Below are positions 1-11,858 of a DNA stretch of 32,244 bases, one piece after another. The stretch covers positions 27,136 to 59,379 of the forward strand of contig JAHBMJ010005932.1 of NCBI GenBank assembly GCA_018398765.1. The letters are read 5' to 3'. The notes beneath the pieces are model-generated. The model saw only the letters and a program-made list of their open reading frames with translations. It did not search any database and had not been told where the DNA came from. This stretch comes from Chromera velia (Eukaryota; Sar; Chromeraceae). The translations under genes were made by a program, and so were the position numbers. Position 1 is the stretch's first letter; every line of letters starts with the position of its first letter.

Positions 1-1724
1 GAGATCACAGAGCAGCTTGCAGGTGAGTCAAAGAGTCCCAGGAGACAGCCGAATCCATGCGAACCTTCCAGTCTCTGACCTTTCTTCCCTTCTTCTCTTG
101 CTCCTCTCTTCCCTTCTGTGCAGTGTGCGATAAAGCTCTGGGTGGTTTGCTGAAGAAGAAGCTTGATTTGAATGTCGTCTATTCCCAACAAGCGACGGAG
201 CTGATCAGAGGAATCCGTGCGAACCTGGAAGTCCTCCTAGAGGGAGTGAGTGAAAAGGGTAAGTCAGCTCGTGTGAATGCGTGGGCGTTTGGCACCTTGT
301 GCTGTCGACTAGGGTACTCTCATTCTGTTTCCTGCACACTTCCAATGTCTGTACATGGGGCGACAATCTGGGATCCACTCGTGACTGAGTTAAGGCTCAA
401 GGTCCGGAGACGGCGTCATTTTACAGCCCTACTTGCGGTTGCTTTTTCATGCCCTTTTGCCCCCCGGCCCATGTGCAGTGTTCACCTTCCCGCATTCACC
501 CCCTGGCCGTGTTTTCTGTGCATTGTGCTTTTCGTCTGCAGACCTGCGGACGATGTCCCTCTCTCTGGCTCACACGTTGAACAGGTTCAAGTTGAAGTTT
601 TCCCCCGACAAGGTCGACACGATGGTCGTGCAGGCGGTGGGCCTGTTGGATGACCTTGACAGGGAGCTGAACAACTTTGCCATGAGACTCAAGTCAGTCG
701 GGTACTCCAAAGAATTGACATCAGAAGGCATTGACAGAAAGAGAGACACAGACAACGGAGGAGACAGATTCAGAGAGTCAAAAACAATGACATCAAAGAA
801 AGGCGCGCCCCATATTCTCCTGCTGCTGACGCACGACGAGTTGTGGGATCCCCTAGGGGCACAGACAGACTTCAACCGGCCGTTGAGTCATGGGGGTGAT
901 GCGTTCCTCTCGGGGACTGCTGTGAACTCTCATGAATTAGGGCTCGGTACAATTCAGCAGTATGCAAATCTAGGTGTTAGTATTTCCTTCCTCGCCTTTT
1001 CCTTCGTGGCAAGAAATGGTGGGATTCTTCTAATAGAGAAACAGGGCACTCGTTGCAGCTGCTTTCTGGGATTCTAGTCTGAGATTGTGTCCCGAAACGA
1101 TAAGCGTGTGGCTCTGCATTGCCTCTCCCCCCCTTGCCCTTTGGTGTGTTTCTGTCTGTGCGCGCTCAGGGAATGGTACGGGTGGCATTTCCCGGAGCTG
1201 GCCAAGATTGTTACAGACAACCTGACGTATGCAAAGGCCGTGATGCAAATCGGTGAGCGCATGTTGTGTCAGACAGATGCAGGGAGGCAGTAATCATGAA
1301 AAATGCGGAAACGGAATGGAGGGTGCTCTTCTATCCTTCCTTCGAATAGTCATCCGAACACCTCCTTTGTCTCTCCTTCCATTCGCTAGCTGCCACCCTG
1401 CCCTTTCCCTTCCCGGCTCAAGTTCTTTTCAACCGCTTAGAGGAGTTGGTCTTTTTTTTTTCTGTCGCCTCTCTCTCTGCCTGTGCGTTTGTGTGTGTGT
1501 GTGTGTGTGTGCGAGAGAGAGAGAGAGACAGAGAGAAAGAGGAGGATACGTGTGAGAGTGTGAGTGGAGGGTATGTGTGTGCGTGAGTGATCGCATGTGA
1601 ATTAGTGTATGTGTGTGAGTGTGAGTGAGTGTGAGTGAGTGTGTGTGTGTGTGTGTGTGAATGTTTGTCTGTGAGTGTGAGTGAGTGTATGAGTGTGAGT
1701 GTGTGTGAATGAGTGAGTGTCAGA

Positions 1725-1765
<41 letters not shown>

Positions 1766-4466
1766 AGAACGAGTGTGAGTGTGAATGAGTGTGAGTGAAT
1801 GTGAATGAGTGTGAGTGAGTGAGTGTGTGTCTGTGTGTGAGTGCTGTGCGTGCATGTACAGTTTCCGCTTTCTTCCTCGTTGTCTGTGTGGTCTGTCGGT
1901 CTTGTCTGTCTACAGGCTTCAGGAGCCACTGTAAGGAGGTGGACCTGTCGGTTCTTCTGACGGATGAGATCGAGAAGGAAGTCAAGGACGCCGCAGAGAT
2001 CTCCATGGGCACCGACATTACAGAGACTGACTTGGGCCATATCCGGGAACTTGCAGAGAGAGTGGCCGAGCTAGTTGAGTACAGAGGTACACTCGCGGAG
2101 TATTTGAAAAACAGAATGCAGGCCCTTGCACCCAATTTGACCCACATGGTGGGAGAGTTGGTAGGTGCCCGCCTGGTTGCACACGCAGGGTCTCTGGTTG
2201 GGTTGGCGAAGCATCCAGCGTCTACGGTCCAGATTTTGGGAGCGGAGAAGGCTCTGTTTCGGGCATTGAAGACTAAAAAAGCAACACCGAAGTATGGCTT
2301 GATCTACCATGCTTCTCTCGTAGGGCAGTCCGCACCGAAGCTGAAAGGTCAGTCAAGGATTCCTCTGCCCTTTACGCCGTCTGCATATTTCAGTTCGCCG
2401 ACTAGTTTCCCTTTCCATGACTTCCACCATTTCAGCTGAAGCTTACAGAGTGAGCCGCTCTCCTGGTTTGCCGCTGAGGGCTTTCCACAGCGACTCCTCT
2501 GAGCCTGTGCACTCACAAATCTGATGGGTCCAGGGGGACAATGCCTTGTGACGTTTGCTTGTCTGTTTGCCTCGTCCTTTCTCATCGTTCGTCTCCGTCC
2601 CTCCCTCATGTTCTGTTCTCTTTTTGTGTCTCAATTCTCTGATGGATTGGTCTCTTCTTGTCTCCTTTCTTGCACCACCATCTTGTATTAATGTGCCGTT
2701 TTTCTCTCTTTGCTGGCTGACTGCAGGAAAGATCTCTCGAGTCCTGGCGTCCAAACTCGCCCTCTGTACTCGTGTGGATGCACTCGCTGATCAGGTCAGT
2801 CAGTCAGGCAGCTTGGTGATTTGCTCTTCTCGGTATTTCCATCCAGCATTATGGAATTTGATTGCCATACATGATTGGAAGGTATGCAGTGGGAGAGGGA
2901 TGGAGAATTTTTTGTGAACCCGCTTGAAACGACTGTCCCCTCAGACTTTTCTCTTGCTCTCTCTGTCTATTCCCTCTTTCCATTTCTCTGTCTCTCTCTC
3001 CCTCTGCGTGTGTACCTTTACGTGAGTGCAAGCACGTGATGAAGTTGTGAAGCCCCTTTTCTCGATTCCTCAATTTTCCGCGCCCCACCCGAAGGTCACA
3101 TAGCGGCAATGGTTTGTGTGGGGTGGGTCAATAAGAAAAAGCAGATCAATACCGTGTACGGGTCGATGATAGATGATGAATTCTGGTGGGTGGGTGGGTG
3201 GGTGGATGCAGACGGAACCGACGGTTGCAATCGGTTGCAAGAAATACGTGGAGAAGCGGCTCGAGCAGCTCTCTGACGAGGTCGCGAAGGGTCAGTCAAG
3301 TTGCGATGCATGCATGGAGTGTGTTGGAGGCCCCGAAAAAGGGGTCATTCATTCATGAAAGAAAGAAAGAAAGAAAGAAAAAAGGGACACGCCGAAGCGG
3401 TCGTTTGCCTTTTGCTCTTCTGCCTGCCTCTTCCTGTTTTTCCCCTCTCTTGTGCCAACGAGCAGTGAGCTCGCGGGTCTCGGGGGGTGAACAGAGGTCT
3501 CTTCTCTGGATAGGCTCCCTTCTGTCGGCGTGTGCCTTTAGAAATAGCGACGCTGTCGTGCGTGTGCGTATGAAGTTTTGCCTGGGTCTCCCTCTTCGCC
3601 TGTTGTGTACGGGAAACGAGCAAGACAGGGAAAAGGTAAGCAACATGAAGTCTGTCTGTCTGTGTGGGCGCGCGTGCGTGCGTGCGTACACACGTACGTC
3701 CGTGTGTATGTGTGCGTGGGTGTGTGAGAGAAAGAGAAGAGAAGCAGAGTGAGATAGAGTACTTGATGGTTCTTGTGCGTGCTTCTTCAGGGTCGGCAAA
3801 AAGTTTTCAGAGACCCCAGACAGGAAAGTACGTGCCCCAGCGCGACCGCGCAGGGAGGCAGTATGACCCCTCAGCAGACGACTCGGTGGCGATGGGCTCA
3901 AAGGGGAAAAGCGCAGGGGCGGGACCGAAGAAACGATCAGCTCGTCAGTCCTTTCTTGATTTCTGTTCCCTCTGCGTCTTCTCCTTTGTTATTTGTGTTT
4001 CCTTCCTCTCTCTCTAAGTCTGCATCTGAGTAAGTTTCAAGGCGAGGGCCCCTAATGCTGGCCTCAAGTAAAAAAGCAGATCGCTCTAAGCTTAAAACGT
4101 CTTGCTGGCCTGAAATCCCTGACTATCAAAGATATAAACTCGTCTTAAAAAATGCTATGTGAAGTCGTCCATTAAAGTATAAGCATTCACTTTCTTCCTG
4201 CACGTGAAAAGCAACGGCGTGGCTTGAGCATCTGTGCGGAGCTGGTGGGCTCTTCTTTCGGTTGGTTTCGGTTCTTTGGTGCCGCCTTTTTCTAATTTCG
4301 TCCTTTCCTCATTCTCAAGCCCGGGCAAAAGGAGCGGATGTGCTGTGTGTGTGCAGCCGAAGACGACGAAGATGAGGTCCAGACAAAGAAGAAGAAGGTG
4401 CAAGAGGAGGAATCAGAGGACGAGGAAGAAGATGACGATGACGAGGAAGAGGAGGATGACGACTGA
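1..4466 (+). CDS. NOP58: NOP58/NOP5 box C/D snoRNP core protein, 3' nine exons (5' end outside the window)
   Basis: This is a core protein of box C/D snoRNPs, which guide 2'-O-methylation of rRNA in the nucleolus. I place exons at 1-22, 124-258, 542-692, 1170-1252, 1916-2347, 2727-2794, 3212-3290, 3791-3943 and 4357-4466 (stop TGA). Phases agree throughout and give 410 codons plus the stop. Visible hallmarks are [31 protein letters not shown], the Nop-domain signature [14 protein letters not shown] followed by [39 protein letters not shown] and YDPSADD. These match NOP58 rather than NOP56 or PRP31. The C-terminus is a short acidic tail with one KKKK patch, not long KKE/D repeats. Five of the eight introns start with GTCAGTC. 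Intron 4 is rich in GT repeats. The N-terminal domain and promoter lie upstream of base 1. Confidence 0.93.
1490..1850. repeat. GT / GAGT / GA microsatellite in NOP58 intron 4
   Basis: A run of about 360 bases mixes (GT)n, (GAGTGT)n and (GA)n tracts just upstream of the exon that starts at 1916. On the minus strand it reads as His-Thr-Ser open frames, which are artefacts of the repeat. Confidence 0.95.
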
Positions 4467-6360
4467 CAGGCTCAGCTGATTGACATCAGGCTGGCTGTCG
4501 GCTGTTTTGTTGCCCGCTTGATTCTTTGTGCCCTGCGTGTGGAAGTGTTTGGGGCCCAAGTGACTGTTGAAAAAAAAAAATGACACTTTTACCGTTACTT
4601 GAGAACAGAACACATCGAAGACGCGGAATTCTCTCCTTTACGTTCGGGGGGATTTGCGTTGAAAAGAAGGGGGGGGGAAGAGCCTTCAAAGAGGTGAACG
4701 AGCATTTTTCTGGTCTCGTTTGAGAGCAGTCCGCTCGCACTGGCAGCTGTCTTCTCGTCTTTGGATAGAAAGATTGTTTCAAATAAGCCTCATCTTGGAC
4801 CTTGTCCTACCCAAAACTGTCAATTAAAATATTCTTCTGCCATTGTTTTTCATGCAATCCGACTTTAGATCGCTCAAATTAATTAAATTGTAATTTAAAA
4901 AGCCTTTAGCTTAAAACTGTTTAAAGCTAGTTAAGTTTTTAAAAGCTTTAGAAATGTGTTTTCAATAATTATGAATGTGTATATAATTTAATAATAATAT
5001 AAATAGAATATGGCAATATGCAATTATGTATGTATATTTTTTCTGATGATGTTTAGGAGATTGGCCCCAGGATTAGCGGTATGCTGAATTTCTGGCTACT
5101 AAATTGCTCGGTTTCTTACCGCATTAACTTCTTGTTCAACCTGTTATTTAGGCCTGGCTTGGGGGTTTCCAGAGTCCTAAACGACTCAAGATGATCCATA
5201 AACGCGCCTAGCTATAGTCTAAGCTAGACGCTAGGCTTGACGCTGGGCAATAGCTGCTAGGCGGCTAAAGCCCAGAAGTCTGACAGAAGAATTAATGCAG
5301 ACTATCGGCAGTCTTTAGCGGAGTCTAGTTACCAGCCTGAGATCGTGATCACATGAGTAGTAACTAGATTTGATTTGATAGGATTTAATTTGATTTGATT
5401 TGAGCTTGAAGCTCAAATCTGACCAGATTTGAAGTAGATTTGAGGTTGAAGTCTAGAGGTCTGAGTCACTCTCGACAGCACTGAAGACGACATGATACAG
5501 TTGATACCACTAGCAAATCCTAGAAAGCCCTAGAGAAAAGAAATTCACTAAAAACTAGACTAAAAGCTAAATTAAGACTCTCAAAATTATAATAAACTAT
5601 TGTCTAAGCTAAGAGCTTACATAAGTTAAGAGCTTACAATTACATTACTCCCTCTTTCTGCAGGCTACACTTTCTTCGTATAGCCGGCAGTGTATACTAA
5701 TGCAGCCTTCTTATTGTTATAACCTGTGAGATTGTTTGACATCGTTGATTAGTTTAATAAGGGGGGACCCAAAAAGAGCCCAAGGCAAAGAAAGAAGCAT
5801 AAAAACTGCCACAGGACAATAAAAAACCACTTTAAACCCTCAATTAAAACTTGAATATCTGGAGAATAGACTGCATGGGTGACATCTTTTTCACTGAACA
5901 GACATTTGGAAAAGTTTTTGGGCGTTCATGTTCATGTGAAACCGATGAAAAATTTTTTTTTCTGATCTTTTTTTTTTTTTGACGCACAAAAAAGTGTGAA
6001 GACTCATTTAACTCCATGCCAAAAGAGACTGGATGACGGATTGACCTCGAAAATTTAAGGTTAAAGGGTCAGATTTGAAGTAGATTTGATAGGATTTGAT
6101 AGACCCTATCATGCTAAAGTTTCTCAGGCCTAAGATTTGATTTGAGGTTAAGCCCTACTTCAAGTCAAATCAAATCTGGTCACTCGACACGAGCCTAGCT
6201 ATCAGGCTAAGTCCTGTGTTCAAATCTAGGTTCAAATTAGTGCGAATCGTTTTTTCTGACTATAGATATAGAGGCTGAAAACCTGAAATCTCTGCATGTC
6301 TGCATGTATGTCTAGATGTGGTGTGTAACACTCCGTGTGTGTGTCTGTGTGTATGTGTGT

Positions 6361-6403
<43 letters not shown>

Positions 6404-6583
6404 TGTTCTGTGAGGACGTCCATCTCTTGGTTCTCCTGTCAGTCTGTCTATCTGTCTGTCTATTCTTCTGTCCATCCGTCTGTTTATCTGTCTGTCTGTC
6501 TGCCTGGCAGTGCGTCTCCGTTTGTCTGTCTATGTTTTGCCGCGTGTCTGTATGCTACTCCTTGGTGTTTGCGCATTTGTCTG
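4467..6583. other. Intergenic region: AT-rich island with dispersed short repeats, then GT and TCTG microsatellites
   Basis: After the NOP58 stop comes about 300 bases of probable 3' UTR. From about 4790 to 6250 the sequence is strongly AT-rich and has no credible coding frame. It holds many GATTTGA/TTTGATT words (5360-5460 and 6060-6190) and CTAGGC/AGCTAG words (5200-5270). A (GT)n tract lies at about 6337-6400 and a (TCTG)n-like tract at about 6440-6530, just past the end of the convergent methyltransferase-like gene. Confidence 0.8.
6337..6530. repeat. (GT)n and (TCTG)n microsatellites
   Basis: A GT dinucleotide run is followed by imperfect TCTG/TCTA tetranucleotides. They lie downstream of the minus-strand gene that stops at 6584. 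The open frames across them are low-complexity. Confidence 0.9.
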
Positions 6584-7843
6584 TCACTTGAGAACTGTTC
6601 TTTTCACGAGAGCTTCAAAACACTTGGTCTTCTGTGTCTGGGTCATTCGTGCGAAAGCTTCTGTTATCCTCGTCTCATTCTGATGAAGTTCACACGCGGA
6701 AATGCCAAACTTGTAAGCTTTGTCTTCCTCCATCCCATCATTTTCCTCGCCAGATTCCTTCCCCCTCTCCCCTCCTTCCTCCTCACGCCTAAGCCTTTCA
6801 TGACATGCCCTAATGCTTTCCTGGTCCTCGTTGGCGGCATCTTTTGACTTTTGAAGTCGGACCCGCGCACACTGTCCGAGCACTGCTTCCTCAAATTTTG
6901 CAGAGAGGAGCGCTCTCTCCAGACTTTCAGACAGCTTCCAACCCTCAGGCGACTCTAGAGGTACCTCTCTCTGCAAAAACTCCTCAAGCCGCCTCCTCTG
7001 CTCCTCCAGCTCTTCTCTCTGCTGTCTCCACCCGTGTCGCATGTCGGCCCAAAAAATATCTCTCTGTCGAACTGACGGGACTTCAAGTGGAGACACAAAA
7101 TGATCAGATGCGCTTCGGGATTCATTACCGGCGACACACCCGACTGCGCTGGTGTGGCCGTCTGTTTCCTCCCCCCCCTGCCCCACCATATTCTTCCCAC
7201 TCCCTGCCCCCCATCCATCTCCCCGTTTATTCTCCCCCCTCAAAAGCCTCGCATCGAAGGACTGAAATGTGCATGGCTTCCACAGAGTCCTGAGGAAATC
7301 AAGAGAGGCGGGTGTGAGATCACCCCTTTCGCCGACTCCAACAAAATGAATTCCCCAGATGTACCTGCATGCAGACGTACATGCGACAAATCCAGGGAGA
7401 CGGGTAAGGGAAAGATGAGGCTATCGTCCGCGTCACCCTGCATGCACTTATGGGTCTTTTCCCGCTGCAGTCATACGCAAATGTGGACCAGTGAGGGAGG
7501 GCGCCATCAGCCGCAGCACATAGAGTCCTCAATCAAACCAGCAGTCTATAACACCAATTAATTATCTGGTCATCCTCCCTTGTTTGATTCGCATGAAAGA
7601 AAGGCGGGGCTCTGTGAGACGCAGACGGAGCAATGCGCACAAGGATCCGTAAACACGAACTCGCGTTTTCTTTGTCATCGCCCCTTTCTCTCCCACCATC
7701 CTCGCCTGTCCCACTTGCTGTCTCTGTCTCTCCTCAAACACGCACCGCACTCAGCTACAGCCATTCCTTTCCCCCTCCCATGCCACAGTCCGGCACATGC
7801 AGCTTCACATTCCTCTTCATGCTCATGTACGTACACACCGTCT

Positions 7844-7917
<74 letters not shown>

Positions 7918-8894
7918 TGAGGGTAATGGACGACAAAGAGTGGGGGGGAAATCGCTGCCCTGACATGCAGGTTGAGCGCTGACCTGACGGACTTGACGCC
8001 GAAGGGGGTCTCTGTCACTCGAATGGACGAGAACAAGGGTGAAAGGGATTGGAGACACCAACAGCATCGAGGCATGTCTGCTCCAGGGACGGCCAAACAG
8101 AGTAGACCTCCTTTTCGGAGATACCGAATCGCGAGCGTCAACTTGTTTCGCAAAATCAAAAAGGGTGCCGCAGGCTTCAACCCCCTTTCCTTGATCCTTG
8201 CATGTTGTCTTCCATCCCCAACCACCCCACAATTGACAATCCCAAAAGAGCCGAAGCCGCCCCCTACCAATATATTCCCAAGAGTGTCATCGAGAAGAGG
8301 GACAGAGTCCAGCTGCGACAAGTCACATTGGATGACATTCACATGAATCCCCCAAAGGCTCTCCGAGTCCATCCTGACCCCTCCTTCTTCTTCTGCCAGC
8401 GTCACTCCCTCGATTTGGTCGGGAGGGAAGCGGAGGTTCATGCAGAGATACTTGAGCAGCCCTCCAGGCGCACAGCCCAGGTCAAGGGCGGATTTCATGT
8501 CTTTGGGGCAGGAGCGGAAATTATGCACAAGCCCAAGGCGGTCAAAGAGCTCTGCATACTTTTTGCGATACTTTTCAGGGTTCTGTGTCTGGTTTTTCGT
8601 CACACTTGTGGAGCCCGACTGCCGTTTGTGTTGTGCCTCTCTCCGCTGGAAGAACTCACTGCGACACTGCCAGCCAACCTCCAATGCGGGTGAACACCAG
8701 CCCTTTGTCTTCTCACACTTCAGCTGCCACCATTCGGAGTGAGCTGCTTTCACGTCTCTGAAGAACGAAACACGAGTATCCTCGTCGGTCTTTTCGGGTT
8801 GATCTGATAAGGCAAGACCGAGTTTCTCGTAATCCCCACATAGAGCTGCAAAAGACAACATCACGTAGGGCTCTAATGCGAAGGAATTTAACAA
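6584..8894 (-). CDS. FtsJ-like (Rossmann-fold) methyltransferase-domain protein with charged C-terminal extension
   Basis: Two exons: 8894 (or Met at 8861) down to 7984, and 7364 down to the stop at 6584-6586. The intron starts GTCAGC and ends TGCAG, and the 2+1 phase joins cleanly. The 552 to 563 residue product has a SAM-binding motif I, SALDLGCAPGG, at about residues 135-145 (counting from 8894). It is followed by GVTLA, a CDLSQL segment, and IRYLRKGGLLCL, which matches the strand 5 region of FtsJ proteins. The usual K-D-K-E residues are hard to find: NCG stands where a CDG-type motif is expected, and the Lys after GG is replaced. The C-terminal part is Glu/Arg-rich (REELEEQRRRLEEFLQ) and may form a coiled coil. 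The 5' end is uncertain, because TTTTGCAG at about 8850 could be an acceptor for an upstream exon. Its substrate is unknown; rRNA, tRNA or cap methylation is only a family possibility. Confidence 0.72.
7838..7917. repeat. (CT)n/(CA)n microsatellite in the intron of the FtsJ-like gene
   Basis: Alternating CT and CA dinucleotide runs lie inside the intron at 7365-7983. The minus-strand exon frame runs into it as Cys-Val and Arg-Glu repeats, which supports ending the exon at 7984. Confidence 0.9.
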
Positions 8895-9896
8895 ATCCTA
8901 GGAGAAAACTCCAGGGAGGGTTGGAAGGAAAATGACGCACCTCCGAAAAAGAGCTGTTTTGGAAACATGTTTTCTGTCCCCACAGAGGCTCTCCATTTCC
9001 CCTCTCAGGTGTGTTGGAGTCACAATATGTCACCATGAGTGCCTGCAGTCAAACCGTCAAACCGTGCATGCAGTAGCCCGTGGTGCCCATCGCATGTCTC
9101 AAACTTCCGCGCACTCCGAGTTAACAACAAATTTAGTCGCCTCATACATTTTGGTTCGATACCCTGCATGGCAAGAGGATCATCCATGGATTCGTAGACG
9201 CACACACCTCCGTGTGGAGGGTTGACACCTGGGTTGTGTGTGGAGAAATCCCCTTTTGCATGGTTCCGATCAGGTCGTGCCAAGCTGTATGGCAAGTCGA
9301 CGGCCAAAGCACACATTCCTACATACACATAATAAGTCCCTAGTTCGAAACAATCCTTGTGGGGAGCGCAGTTCGGGCATGCAACACAGGGTGTTACGCG
9401 GAAGTTGCCTGCACTGTTGCATGCAACACGATGCAACAAGCGTGTTGCAACGTGTTGCCGCGCTGTTGCGTTAATTCGAACAACGCCTCGGTACCTCATA
9501 ACCGAATTCAGACTTGCTCTCGGTGTTTGTTTTTCTTGTCTGAAGGAAGACATCAACTTGCCGGCAATCGTCTTGCTGTGTGCATTCTTTGCTGTCATCT
9601 TGTGTATATATATGTGTCTCTTTTGACACCCACAGTGCCTGACCGCCATGACTGATTCAGGCTCCCAGCAGGTGAGGAGGACTCGGAAGCGTGCATTGAC
9701 ACATGGCTCATGCCGGCAAAGATAAAAGTTAGAGTGAGTGTGCACGATTTCGTGCGGAAAATGTCTTTTGGAGGTGGTCTTATGTGTTGGGTTGGTTTCG
9801 CGCGGCCTATACCCGAAAAAAGTCATTCTCCTATCCCTGCCCCACCACCTACCGCTCCTGCGTGTTTGCAGAAAATTATTTATCATTTGGGTGTCA
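8895..9896. other. Divergent intergenic region between the FtsJ-like gene and the LRR pseudogene
   Basis: About 1 kb separates two genes transcribed away from each other, so it probably holds both promoters. An open frame on the minus strand (9020-9910) shows no recognisable domain. A short ATG-led exon ending CAGCAG|GTGAGG at 9651-9674 may be an old 5' exon or an upstream frame of the LRR gene, but its phase does not join the next block. The TGTTGC cluster at 9381-9470 is described separately. Confidence 0.55.
9381..9470. repeat. Cluster of TGTTGC / GCAACA words with a 14-base perfect palindrome
   Basis: Nine GTTGC or GCAAC words lie within 90 bases. They include the perfect palindrome TGTTGCATGCAACA at 9415-9428 and a second palindromic GTTGCAAC at 9444-9451. 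The cluster lies between two divergent genes, so a protein-binding array is possible. That role is inferred. Confidence 0.6.
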
Positions 9897-10649
9897 ATGA
9901 ACGAGGACAAAGAGGATCATGGAAGGGCTCAGGAAGGCGGGAAAGATGAGACGGTGGACCGAGAAACTGAGGAAATCAGAGAGGAAAGAGAGAGACTTCA
10001 AATCACCAGGCGCAAGAGCCTCACAGTCCTTCTCAAGCATTCTGGCGTCTCTGCTCGGGTGAGAACTTAACCATGCGTCTTATTTCTGGTCTATGCGTTC
10101 AATAAGGGGATTGCGTACGTGACAAAAGCCATTGATTGACTCACCTGGTGTGCTGAGGCATCTGACTCTGGCTCAGAACCTAACTCTAGGTCTGTTCACG
10201 TAATGGTCTGAACCATAGCGATCTGGTTTCTGGATGTCTTTGCTTTACTTTTTCACAATGACGCCCATTCTTCGACGGCCTTTCTGTATCTTTGCTTTTT
10301 CAGCGTGCATTCATGTCTATCTGTGTTTTGCCTCATTCTCACCCTGCAGACGTTTTCCGATCTCGCGAAGAAGAGGGATTCTTTTGGGATTTCGTGGCTT
10401 GTCGCCTGGTTTGCGAGGTTGTGCATGAAGGTCAGTCAGGCCTGTAATGTGTGTCCTTTCTGAAGGGTTGAGAGGTGCAGCCCTTCTTTTGATGACGTTG
10501 AATGAGAGGGGTGGACAGACACTCGAATACACTCGAGAATTAGAGCGCCAAGTCGAATCCCGTACTTTCTTTCTTCCCCATTCCTTCCTTCCCTTCCCCC
10601 CTCATTCTTTTCTTCGTATCTTTTTGTCTTGCTCAGTTTGTCTGCCTCA

Positions 10650-10655
<6 letters not shown>

Positions 10656-10717
<62 letters not shown>

Positions 10718-10740
10718 CTCTCTCTTGTGTGTGAGTGTGT
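10656..10740. repeat. (CT)n microsatellite in the LRR pseudogene
   Basis: A nearly pure CT dinucleotide tract followed by a short GT run lies in an intron-like stretch of the LRR pseudogene. The stretch 10431-11218 around it holds no coding block I can place with confidence. Confidence 0.92.
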
Positions 10741-11822
10741 GTGCTCAGCTGCTAGTTGAGGTGAGGTGGGGGCGTCTGCGTACGGTGGCAGTCCCTCCAC
10801 TGTCACTGAATGAGAGTCGACTTGAGTTTGGCTTTCTTGTGATCTTGTCACGTGGACACTCATTTCAATCTCCAAGTGCCTGACTCCATCTCTTTCATAC
10901 TCTCTTTTCAGAAGTAAGAAGGAAGTCTCCGCACTGCACCTCCCAACTTCGGCATGACATCAATCGATCCTTTGTTGGTTGGCGTGCTGATCCATGCATC
11001 TACAGCTTCTTGCTTCAGGCCAGACTGAGACAGAATGGGGGGGGCAGAAGCGTGAACAAATGCTATTGCTGATCGAAGATTTCGGTACCAGCCCTCTCCC
11101 CCGTCATTCCTTGCAGATCGAACAAGGGGGGGGGGATGAACCCCCGGACCCAAATCCCCCATTGCAACCCACACAGAGGAATTAAGCAGACATAACCCCC
11201 CGATCGATAGATCTTACAGGTGAGGCGTCTAGCTGCCGACTCAGTCAGTATGCTCAGCGGTTTCTCCATTTGCGGTGTCGGAACCTCCCCCCTTCTCCCG
11301 GAACAAAACAGGACGTTGCGTAACCTCGACAATAAGCCAGACGAGAATCGAGCAGAAAGTCCCTTTCTTGAGGAACGTTTTGGAAACCACACAGAGCTCT
11401 ATTTGGTGTTTTTCCTACTTTGAATAGCACGACATCCTTCTCAGTTTTTGTGGAGCAGACTGAGTGGGGCAGATTGCTTTCTACCGTTGTGCTTTTCCTT
11501 TCTGTTTGTATTTCTTTCGGTCTTTGTGTTTCATTGCCTTTCTTTCTGGTGGCCTGCCTCCTTGTTTCTCGCGCTCCCTCCTTCCCTTTCTCCCTTCCTT
11601 CCTTCCTGCCCTGAATGACTGAGTAAATGGTTGTTGTGGAATGGGGCTGTTCTTTGTCTCTGGGTGTCTCTTTGCCTTCCTTCTACCTGGTTTCTCTTTT
11701 CCACCTCCATTGCTCTACAGGTCCGCACGGCGTCTCTTTGAAAAAGATCTTTCTCCTTATGGACTTCCTTCCTTCTTCCGTTGAGGAGCTGACTCTTGGT
11801 GAGTGGGTAGGTCTGGATGTAG

Positions 11823-11824
<2 letters not shown>

Positions 11825-11856
<32 letters not shown>
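11825..11856. repeat. (GT)n microsatellite in an LRR pseudogene intron
   Basis: A pure GT run fills most of the 64-base intron between the blocks ending at 11798 and starting at 11863. A similar GT run lies at about 12147-12183 in the next intron. Confidence 0.95.

Positions 11857-11858
<2 letters not shown>

Noticed and set aside
433-1077. 214-codon open frame at the start of the window
   Set aside because: Only 542-692 within it is coding (NOP58 exon 3). The rest reads through the flanking introns.
1418-2147. Minus-strand open frames rich in His-Thr-Ser
   Set aside because: They are translations of the GT/GAGT microsatellite in NOP58 intron 4 and overlap a well-supported exon on the other strand.
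2795-3211. Possible box C/D snoRNA in a NOP58 intron (GTGATGA near 3034, ATGATGA near 3170)
   Set aside because: No CTGA D box lies at a suitable distance and there is no terminal stem, so the C-box words are probably chance.
9150-9175. tRNA B-box-like sequence GGTTCGATACC
   Set aside because: No A box, acceptor stem or cloverleaf arms could be placed upstream.
9020-9910. 296-codon minus-strand open frame
   Set aside because: No recognisable domain and no plausible link to the FtsJ-like exon. It crosses the TGTTGC cluster and the divergent promoter region.
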